The position numbers and the translations under genes were made by a program. Under the pieces are notes generated by a model that did not search any database, was not told the origin of the DNA, and worked only from the letters and a program-made list of their open reading frames with translations. Below, piece after piece: positions 57,661 to 64,000 of a stretch of DNA of 64,000 bases; the stretch's first letter is position 1, and every line of letters begins with the position of its first letter. The stretch is from UBA6220 sp041651335 (GTDB lineage Bacteria; Patescibacteriota; Minisyncoccia; Minisyncoccales; Minisyncoccaceae): the NCBI GenBank assembly GCA_041651335.1, contig JBAZJL010000001.1, positions 62,001-126,000 of the forward strand. Direction: 5' to 3'.

Positions 57661-57939
57661 ATGTCAAAAACAAAGGCCGCAGGCACAAGTCGTCTTGGTA
57701 GAGATTCTCAGCCAAAATATTTAGGAATAAAATTATTTGCTGGAGAAAAAGCCAAAGTCGGTTCTATTATCGTCAGACAAAGAGGAACTAAATTTACTCC
57801 TGGCGAAAACACCAGAAAAGGCAAAGATGATACTGTTTATGCAATAAAAGAAGGAACAGTCTTTTTTTCCACCAAGCAAAAAAAATGCTTCGATGGATCT
57901 TCAAAAAAAATAAAACTGGTCCACGTTAAAAACAAATAA
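57661..57939 (+). CDS. rpmA: Ribosomal protein L27
   Basis: L27 of the large subunit, 92 residues, reaching the peptidyl-transferase centre. The N-terminus MSKTKAAGTSRLGRDSQPKY differs from the common AHKKAGGSSRNGRDS but keeps the pattern. IKLFAGEKAKVGSIIVRQRG and NTRKGKDDTVYAIKEGTVFF are diagnostic. It is the only rightward housekeeping gene in the right third of the window, and it is separated from rplU, its usual neighbour. Confidence 0.94.
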   Translation: MSKTKAAGTSRLGRDSQPKYLGIKLFAGEKAKVGSIIVRQRGTKFTPGENTRKGKDDTVYAIKEGTVFFSTKQKKCFDGSSKKIKLVHVKNK

Positions 57940-57940
57940 T

Positions 57941-57970
57941 CAAAAACAGGGCTTGGCCCTGTTTTTTATT
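57941..57970. terminator. Bidirectional terminator between rpmA and pyrG
   Basis: AAAACAGGGC-TT-GGCCCTGTTTTTT hairpin with A and T flanks, serving both converging genes. Confidence 0.88.
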
Positions 57971-59585
57971 TTGAAGCTTTTTTAATAAATTCTTTAAATA
58001 AAGGGTGAGGGGCTAAGGGTTGTGATTTAAACTCTGGATGAAATTGCGTTGCCACAAAAAATGGATGATCTTTTAATTCCACTATTTCCACTAAATCTTT
58101 TTCCGGATTGATTCCTGACATAATCAATCCTTTTTTTTCTAATAAATCCCGATAATCATTATTTAATTCATAACGATGGCGATGCCTTTCAAAAATTATT
58201 TTTTGTTTGTATGCTCGAAAGCTGTTTGTTCCAGATTTTAATTCACACTTCCAAGCACCTAAACGCATCGTAGCTCCATAATTTTTATGCTTCATTAGTT
58301 CAACCTGTTCTTTCATTAAATCAATAACCAAATTTTTTGCTTTTGGATCAAACTCTGCAGAAGTGGCATCTTTTAATCCGCAAACATTTCGAGCAAACTC
58401 GATTGTGGCTAATTGCATTCCCAAGCAAAGACCCAAAAAAGGAATTTTATTTTTTCGCAAATATTCAATTACTTTTATTTTCCCTTCAATCCCCCTTTTG
58501 CCAAACCCACCAGGCACAATAACGCCATCAAAATTTTTTAATTTTTTCAGCTCTTCTTTATCTCCAGTTTCAAATTTCTGAGCAGACAACCACTGAATCT
58601 CCGGGTGCTTATTATTCGCCCAACAAGCATGTTTTACTGCTTCGATTACAGAAATATAAGAATCCATTAAAGAAAATTCTCCGGTTTCAAAATATTTTCC
58701 CACAATACCTATTTTCACAACTGGATTGTCTTTGCGAATGCGATTAATCAATTGTTGCCACTCTCGACCATCTTGTTTTTTCTTTCGCACCCCTAATTTA
58801 TTTAAAATCCTATTTCCCATTTCTTCTTTCTCAAAGATCAAAGGAATAGCATAAATAGAATCAACATCGGGAGTAGAAATCACATCTTTGGGATCTAAAT
58901 TGCAAAAAATAGATATTTTCTTTTTTCGCGGAGCATCCAATGGTACCGAAGCTCGACCCAAAATAAAATCAGGCTGAATTCCAGACTCATTTAATAGTCG
59001 ACAAGCTGTTTGCGTGGGTTTGGTTTTCATCTCTCCAATTATTTTTAAAGTTGGCAAATAAGAAACCAAAACAAACAAAACTTTTTTTGGATTTTGTAAT
59101 TTCATCATTCTGGCTGCTTCTAAAAATAAAAGATTTTGATATTCTCCAACCGTTCCCCCTATTTCAATCAACACAAAATCAGCTTTTGTTTTTGCCCCCA
59201 CTTTTTTAATCCGGCTGATTACTTCATTGGGAATATCAGGAACGACCTCAACGCATTTTCCATCAAATTCCAAATTTCTTTCTTTGGCAATCACAGCTTG
59301 ATAAACTCGGCCAGTAGTTAAATAATTTTCTGTTGATAAATTTTCGCCTAAAAATCTTTCGTAATTACCCACATCTTGATCACATTCTGTTCCATCGTCA
59401 GTTACAAAAACTTCGCCATGTTCAGTCGGGTTCATCGTTCCGGCGTCAATATTAATATAAGGGTCTATTTTTAAAGCTGTTACTTTAAATCCTTTGTTCT
59501 GCAATATTTTACCAATCGAAGCAGTGGAAGCACCCTTGCCAACGCTAGACATCACTCCCCCGCCAACAAAAATATAATAAGGCAT
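57966..59585 (-). CDS. pyrG: CTP synthase
   Basis: Makes CTP from UTP, ATP and glutamine. The 539-residue protein has the amidoligase domain (YYIFVGGGVMSSVGKGASTA, then IDPYINIDAGTMNPTEHGEV) and a class I glutamine amidotransferase domain with the nucleophile in LGLCLGMQLA and the His-Glu pair in ATQFHPEFKS. Length and motifs are normal. It is immediately convergent with rpmA. Confidence 0.96.
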   Translation of the reverse strand: MPYYIFVGGGVMSSVGKGASTASIGKILQNKGFKVTALKIDPYINIDAGTMNPTEHGEVFVTDDGTECDQDVGNYERFLGENLSTENYLTTGRVYQAVIAKERNLEFDGKCVEVVPDIPNEVISRIKKVGAKTKADFVLIEIGGTVGEYQNLLFLEAARMMKLQNPKKVLFVLVSYLPTLKIIGEMKTKPTQTACRLLNESGIQPDFILGRASVPLDAPRKKKISIFCNLDPKDVISTPDVDSIYAIPLIFEKEEMGNRILNKLGVRKKKQDGREWQQLINRIRKDNPVVKIGIVGKYFETGEFSLMDSYISVIEAVKHACWANNKHPEIQWLSAQKFETGDKEELKKLKNFDGVIVPGGFGKRGIEGKIKVIEYLRKNKIPFLGLCLGMQLATIEFARNVCGLKDATSAEFDPKAKNLVIDLMKEQVELMKHKNYGATMRLGAWKCELKSGTNSFRAYKQKIIFERHRHRYELNNDYRDLLEKKGLIMSGINPEKDLVEIVELKDHPFFVATQFHPEFKSQPLAPHPLFKEFIKKASK

Positions 59586-59626
59586 TGATTTTAAAAAATT
59601 ATTTTAATAATTTAAAAAAGAGGGCA

Positions 59627-60079
59627 CTACTCCTCTTCTTTTTCTGTAATGATTATTTTTATTTCCGCTTCTAGGTTGTGGTCAAATTCGACATGAACAT
59701 CAAACTCTCCCAGCTCCTTAATTGGATTTTCTAATTTTATTTGATTTTTTTCTATTTTAAAATTTTGCTCTTTTAATTTTTCACAAATTTTTTGCTTGGT
59801 CACTGATTCATAAACCTGGCCCTCTTTGCCTACTTTTACTCCGATAATTATTTCTCGTCCATCTAATTTTGCTACCAATGCTTCTGTTTCTTTTAAGGCT
59901 GCTTCGGCTTTTTCTTCTTCTTGTTTAATTATGTTTTCCAATTGGGCAAGCTTTTCTTCCGTGGCAGCAATAGCTATTTTTTTAGGGAATAAAAAATTAT
60001 TAGCATAGCCAACTGAGACTTCTTTAATTTCATTTTTTTTCCCTAGATTAGGAATATTTTTTAATAAAATAACTTTCAT
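59627..60079 (-). CDS. rplI: Ribosomal protein L9
   Basis: L9, 150 residues: an N-terminal RNA-binding domain (MKVILLKNIPNLGKKNEIKE, then GYANNFLFPKKIAIAATEE), a long connecting helix and a C-terminal domain. L9 is missing in several CPR branches such as Microgenomates, so its presence fits a Parcubacteria-type genome. It lies six bases after the CtpA-type protease gene in the same direction. Confidence 0.95.
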   Translation of the reverse strand: MKVILLKNIPNLGKKNEIKEVSVGYANNFLFPKKIAIAATEEKLAQLENIIKQEEEKAEAALKETEALVAKLDGREIIIGVKVGKEGQVYESVTKQKICEKLKEQNFKIEKNQIKLENPIKELGEFDVHVEFDHNLEAEIKIIITEKEEE

Positions 60080-60085
60080 AAAATT

Positions 60086-61285
60086 TTATTGAATTAAATT
60101 ATCCAACTGCTCCAAAGCTTTTTTTAATTGTAAATCATTTTCTTTTTCGATATCTTCTTGGGTAAGCTTTACTTCAATGCTTGGCTGAATCCCCTTTTCT
60201 TGGATTAACTCTCCATTAGGAGTATACCATTTTGCCACGGTTATTTTCAAGGAAGAACCATTTTCTAGATTAAATAATTTCTGCACCACACCCTTGCCAA
60301 AAGTTTTTTCCCCAATTAAATCAATTTGACGATTATCTCTTAAGGCCCCGGAAAGGATTTCAGCCGCTGAAGCAGTTCCTTGATTAATCAAAATAACTGT
60401 TGGAATTTCCGCTAAAATTCCCGGGCCTTTTGATTTGTGTTCTATTTTATTTCCGTTTTTGTCTTGTTCTGATAAAACAATATCTCCTTTTTTCAAAAAC
60501 CAACTGGCAATTTCATCGGTTTGGTCTAATAATCCTCCGGGATTATTCCGCAAATCAAGCACAATGCCACTAATATTCTGCGCAAGCATTTCATTAATAG
60601 TTGATTTAAAGGCTTGAACTGTATTTTCTGAAAAATGATAAATTGTTAAAAGCGCTACTTTTTTTCCATTAAAAGTTGTTTTTATTTCCAAATCAACTGA
60701 AGGCATAACGATTTCGTCTCTAATTATTTCAAAAGTTTTGATTTGATTATTTTCCCCCCGAAAAACTCCGATAACAACCTTTGTCCCTTTGGGGCCTTTA
60801 ATCATACTAATCACTTGTTCGATTGATAAATCAGAAATAGGCTGTTTATCAACTTCAAAAATAGTGTCCCCAGCCAAAATTCCAGCTCGAAAGGCCGGAG
60901 TTCCTTTAATCGGAGCAACAACTTTTACTTTTCCGTCTTTTGCATCAATTTGCACCCCGATTCCATTAAAGGTTCCGGAAAGATCTTCTCTAAATTCTTT
61001 TGATTCTTGTGGATTAAAAAAAACAGTATAAGGATCGCCCAAAGCTTTTACCATTCCAGAAATAGCACCATAACTTAGCTTTTCTTTATCGATTTGTTGA
61101 GGGTCAACGTAATTATTAAGAATTGTTTCTAAAGTTTTTTTCATTAACCCCAAATCAATTCCATTAAAAGCTGCTTCCAGAGTTAATGATTGTTTTTGAT
61201 TAAGATAATCATTAAAATAAAAACCACCGAAAAATGCAACTCCGATTAGAATAGTTCCAATGATATTTTTTGTGAAAAACTTCAT
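60086..61285 (-). CDS. ctpA: C-terminal processing peptidase (S41, CtpA/Prc type)
   Basis: A 399-residue serine protease outside the membrane. The ATG at 61285 (MKFFTKNIIGTILIGVAFFG, an anchor helix) is preferred to 61330. A PDZ domain follows (about 95-170, IGVQIDAKDGKVKVVAPIKG). The S41 core is next, with IVLDLRNNPGGLLDQTDEIA, the catalytic Ser in NQGTASAAEILSGALRD and the Lys in GEKTFGKGVVQ. It degrades or trims exported proteins. Confidence 0.93.
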   Translation of the reverse strand: MKFFTKNIIGTILIGVAFFGGFYFNDYLNQKQSLTLEAAFNGIDLGLMKKTLETILNNYVDPQQIDKEKLSYGAISGMVKALGDPYTVFFNPQESKEFREDLSGTFNGIGVQIDAKDGKVKVVAPIKGTPAFRAGILAGDTIFEVDKQPISDLSIEQVISMIKGPKGTKVVIGVFRGENNQIKTFEIIRDEIVMPSVDLEIKTTFNGKKVALLTIYHFSENTVQAFKSTINEMLAQNISGIVLDLRNNPGGLLDQTDEIASWFLKKGDIVLSEQDKNGNKIEHKSKGPGILAEIPTVILINQGTASAAEILSGALRDNRQIDLIGEKTFGKGVVQKLFNLENGSSLKITVAKWYTPNGELIQEKGIQPSIEVKLTQEDIEKENDLQLKKALEQLDNLIQ

Positions 61286-61360
61286 AATATTTATACGTTC
61301 AGAATACCATAAATTATCATCCCCTGACAAGCATTGATTTTAAGCGTTTTTTTTGTTTTT

Positions 61361-62629
61361 TTAGATTATTTTTCCAATTAAATAATTCCAGTGATAATCA
61401 ATTATTTCTACTTTTGCTTTTAACCCGGTTTCCCCATTTTTTAAAACAATCGCCCGGCCAAAATCATTTCTCGCTAAAAAGCCTACTTTATTTTTTTGAA
61501 TGATTAAAATATTTTGTTTAGTTTTTAAAAATTTTTTATTATTTTTAAGATTATAATCTTGAAAAATCTTTGTTAAGATCCTAGATCGCTCTTTTTTAAT
61601 CCGATCTGGATAATCAGGCAAAGAAAAATCTTCAGTATTTTTCCTTCGAGAATATTTAAAAATATGCAAAACCTCGGGCTTTATTTTTTTTATAACCATT
61701 ACTGTCTTTTTAAAATCTTCTTCGGTTTCAGAAGGATGTCCAACTATAACATCAGTGGCTAATATTCCTTTGGGAAATTTTTTTTTAAATTTTTTAGCCA
61801 AAAATAAAAAATCTTCAACCTGATATCCCCTCTTCATTTGCTTTAAAACTTTGTTGCTTCCAGATTGAATTGGTAAATGCAAAAATTTATAAAATTTTTC
61901 TGATGCCAATTGTTCTAATAAGGCATCAAATATTTTTTTCGCCTGGCCAGGATTCATCATTCCCAGTTTTACCCTAAAATCACCCTTTATTTCACTTATT
62001 TTGCCCATTAAATCAGGCAAAAGATATTTTCCTCGATCTAATCCATAAATCACCAAATCTTGAGAGGTTAATTGAATTTCTTTAAATCCTAATTCTAAAT
62101 TTCGTTTTATTTCTTTAAGAATGTTTTTCGAGGCAAATGACTGAAGTTTTTTCCGAGCTAATTTACTAGCGCAATAAGTGCAATTTCCTAAACATCCTTC
62201 GGCAATCGCCACTACAGCTGAAAAATTTTTAGAGTCTGGCTGAATTTTTTTTACAAACAAGGCCTTGTCTATTTTTTGATTTTCAATAGCTTTGAATTTT
62301 TTATTTTTCAAAACAGTTTTTGCCGCTTTAACAATTAAATCAAGATTGCTTGTTCCCAAAACAGCATCCCCAATTCTTAAGCACTCTTTTAGAGAAATTG
62401 CAGGCAAACATCCGGTAAGAATAATCTTTTTCCCAGATTTTTTTAATTCTTCTGCTTTTTTTAATATTTTTATTTCTGTTTTTTCTACCACTCCGCAAGT
62501 ATTAATCACTATAAAATCAGCTTCGGAAATAGAAGATTCTTCAAATCTATTATTTAAAAGCAAAGCTCTCATTATTTCCGAATCAGTCTGATTCAGTTTA
62601 CAGCCATAAGTAATTAAACAAAATTTCAT
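61361..62629 (-). CDS. tRNA methylthiotransferase, e-MtaB-like
   Basis: A radical SAM methylthiotransferase of 422 residues that probably converts t6A37 to ms2t6A37 in tRNAs reading ANN codons. The N-terminal UPF0004 domain has YGCKLNQTDSE and NTCGVVEKTE; the radical SAM motif is AEGCLGNCTYCASKLARKKL; GHPSETEEDFKKTV follows; a C-terminal TRAM-like domain is present. The SKLARKKLQSF stretch and TSQDLVIYG are closer to the archaeal/eukaryotic (CDKAL1, e-MtaB) branch than to bacterial MiaB or MtaB. Branch assignment is from motif memory. Confidence 0.85.
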   Translation of the reverse strand: MKFCLITYGCKLNQTDSEIMRALLLNNRFEESSISEADFIVINTCGVVEKTEIKILKKAEELKKSGKKIILTGCLPAISLKECLRIGDAVLGTSNLDLIVKAAKTVLKNKKFKAIENQKIDKALFVKKIQPDSKNFSAVVAIAEGCLGNCTYCASKLARKKLQSFASKNILKEIKRNLELGFKEIQLTSQDLVIYGLDRGKYLLPDLMGKISEIKGDFRVKLGMMNPGQAKKIFDALLEQLASEKFYKFLHLPIQSGSNKVLKQMKRGYQVEDFLFLAKKFKKKFPKGILATDVIVGHPSETEEDFKKTVMVIKKIKPEVLHIFKYSRRKNTEDFSLPDYPDRIKKERSRILTKIFQDYNLKNNKKFLKTKQNILIIQKNKVGFLARNDFGRAIVLKNGETGLKAKVEIIDYHWNYLIGKII

Positions 62630-62662
62630 TTGTGTAGGTGTGTCTAACTTTTTAGCTTATTT

Positions 62663-63850
62663 TTATTTATTATTTATAATAGTTTTAGCATAATCATCCA
62701 AAAAATGCACATAATTTAAAAATTCACTCGATAAATTTTTGGTTAACATTTTTTTACGAAGTCGATAAGTCTTATATTGCTTCATAATCCCCAGATACGA
62801 ATTAAAACTTGATAAGAATTGTTTTAATTCTTTTCCTCTAAATTTATATTTTCTTTTTACAATAAAATTATTCCAAAATTGTATTTTTCTATAAAAATTG
62901 TCCTTGGTTTGATTGCCAATATAAATACGATAAGGCTTTAAAAATACGCCTAGAAATTTAACACCCTTGGAAAAATGTTGAAGATATATTTTTTTGGGAT
63001 GAATTTCTAAAAGTAATTCATTTTTTAGATAATTATTAACAATCGTTATAATGGATTTAAGATATTCTTTGTTTTTATGAACGATTACAATATCATCTAC
63101 ATAACGTCCATAATAATTACAACCGAGTTCATGTTTTATAAAATAGTCAAAATCATTAAGATAAACATTTCCAAATAACTGTGAAGTCAAATTCCCAATG
63201 GGCAACCCTTTGTTTATCGGAGCGAAAAACAAACTTTTATTTTTCGGCAAACCCAACCAATTGCCTTTCTTCCCTTTTTGATAGCACCCCTTTTTATGAT
63301 CATGAAAAATAATTTGCCTAACAAGTTTTAGAATTAAATCAACATCAAAATTCTCTCTCTTACGATAACGATTCAAAGTTGTTTCAATTTTTTGATACAA
63401 GATAAAATGATCTATGGCCATAAAATATCCCTTGATATCAAGCTTAAGAATATAGCAATCTTTTTTATAATTATCAGAACAGCTCCGAATAAAATGGTTT
63501 AAACGTTTAATGCCTCCAGAAGTTCCTTTGCCGATTCGACAACTATAAGCATCATTGATAAATAAGCGTTCAAAAATAGGACTAATGTAATTATAAATAA
63601 AATGGTGAATAATTCGGTCTCTAAAATCAGCGGCAAAAATTTCCCGCTTCAGAGGTTTAAAAGAAATAAAACAGATACTCGGACTAATGACATATTTTCC
63701 ATTTAAAATTTCTTCGTATAATTTAAAAAGATTGGTTTCATAATTTTTCTCAAAAGATAGGGAGCTGAAACTAAATCTTTTATTTCTTCGAGCATCATAA
63801 TAAGCACGAAACAGGTCACACAAGATTTTATTATTATCAATTTTATCCAT
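62663..63850 (-). CDS. Diversity-generating retroelement reverse transcriptase
   Basis: A 395-residue reverse transcriptase. Conserved blocks are REIFAADFRDRIIHHFIYNY, DAYSCRIGKGTSGGIKRLNH, LKLDIKGYFMAIDHFIL, GLPIGNLTSQLFGNVYLND and the catalytic YGRYVDDIVIVH (YxDD type). GNLTSQLFGNVYLN and the short C-terminus without maturase or endonuclease domains mark the DGR group rather than group II introns. The ATG at 63850 (MDKIDNN) is preferred. The TTG at 63928 would read through the template repeat, which lies directly upstream as expected. No avd gene is visible. Confidence 0.85.
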   Translation of the reverse strand: MDKIDNNKILCDLFRAYYDARRNKRFSFSSLSFEKNYETNLFKLYEEILNGKYVISPSICFISFKPLKREIFAADFRDRIIHHFIYNYISPIFERLFINDAYSCRIGKGTSGGIKRLNHFIRSCSDNYKKDCYILKLDIKGYFMAIDHFILYQKIETTLNRYRKRENFDVDLILKLVRQIIFHDHKKGCYQKGKKGNWLGLPKNKSLFFAPINKGLPIGNLTSQLFGNVYLNDFDYFIKHELGCNYYGRYVDDIVIVHKNKEYLKSIITIVNNYLKNELLLEIHPKKIYLQHFSKGVKFLGVFLKPYRIYIGNQTKDNFYRKIQFWNNFIVKRKYKFRGKELKQFLSSFNSYLGIMKQYKTYRLRKKMLTKNLSSEFLNYVHFLDDYAKTIINNK

Positions 63851-63918
63851 CCTAATATAGTCTTTTAAATAGCTCCGAAAACAATCATATAGATTGATCC
63901 CGGAGCTATCAACCAGTG

Positions 63919-64000
63919 CTTGAGGCAACGCACCGAAAACCCGTTAGCCTTGGAATTTGTGTTCCGATTAACTGTCGCATAAGTGGAATTCAGATTATGA
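63919..64000 (-). repeat. Candidate DGR template repeat (cut by window edge)
   Basis: Directly upstream of the reverse transcriptase on its own strand. In one frame it reads NSTYATVNRNTNSKANGFSV followed by RCLK: several AAC/AAT codons suited to adenine mutagenesis, ending with the NGFSVRC signature typical of variable-region ends (C-type lectin or Fib_succ_major type). The GC-rich tail GGGTTTTCGGTGCGTTGCC would be the initiation of mutagenic homology. It continues past the window edge. Confidence 0.7.

Noticed and set aside
1..64000. CRISPR array or cas genes
   Set aside because: No regularly spaced repeats and no Cas-like proteins were seen on either strand.

Overview
The window looks like a chromosome piece from a Candidate Phyla Radiation (Patescibacteria) bacterium, most likely of the Parcubacteria branch. 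The DNA is very AT-rich, and most housekeeping genes start on ATG with no visible Shine-Dalgarno (SD) sequence. Many proteins are short for their families (DnaX 364 aa, biotin ligase 180 aa, glucan phosphorylase 563 aa). Type IV pilin-like and coiled-coil surface proteins occur. Ribosomal protein L9, missing from several other CPR branches, is present. The lineage call is inference from gene content.

Layout. Bases 1-12,000 are an accessory region. It holds an EcoRI-type DNA methylase with a GIY-YIG remnant and a DUF262/HNH nuclease, a tRNA-like RNA, a fused wreck of hsdM and a radical SAM gene, AlaX, a radical SAM maturase with a 32-aa candidate peptide substrate, a NUDIX/HAM1/metalloprotease operon, and several very small genes with consensus promoters and strong SDs. 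Repeated structured elements separate these blocks. From 12 to 20 kb lie a Kazal-domain secreted protein, a glycogen cluster (malQ, glgA, glgP), a methyltransferase and a matrixin-like protease. From 20 to 34 kb lie rplJ-rplL with an L10 leader, a membrane-anchored Clp-type ATPase, mraZ-rsmH-ftsL-ftsI, a DUF2341 pilin, an HD phosphohydrolase, a cation exchanger, rplU and dnaB. From 34 to 45 kb lie a glycosyltransferase, cysK-cysS behind a cysteine-codon attenuator, an unassigned ncRNA, dnaX, tRNA-Gln with a small DinD island, small SD-led genes and tpiA.

Transcription is mostly rightward before about 44.6 kb and almost wholly leftward after 45.1 kb. A Xer recombinase gene and a 28-bp dif-like site sit at this switch, so the replication terminus may be here.

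The region 46.4-56.6 kb is a leftward operon: thiolase, a DUF35/DUF362-like protein, FabG, a FabZ-FabK fusion, a second FabK-like protein, PlsC, biotin carboxylase, biotin carrier, biotin ligase and carboxyltransferase. It supplies every step of a fatty-acid cycle except a classical ketoacyl-ACP synthase, malonyl transacylase and acyl carrier protein. I read it as a candidate CoA-linked, ACP-independent fatty-acid pathway with thiolase as condensing enzyme. UppS, rpmA, pyrG, rplI, a CtpA-type protease and an e-MtaB-type methylthiotransferase follow. The right edge carries the reverse transcriptase and part of the template repeat of a diversity-generating retroelement; its target gene is outside the window.
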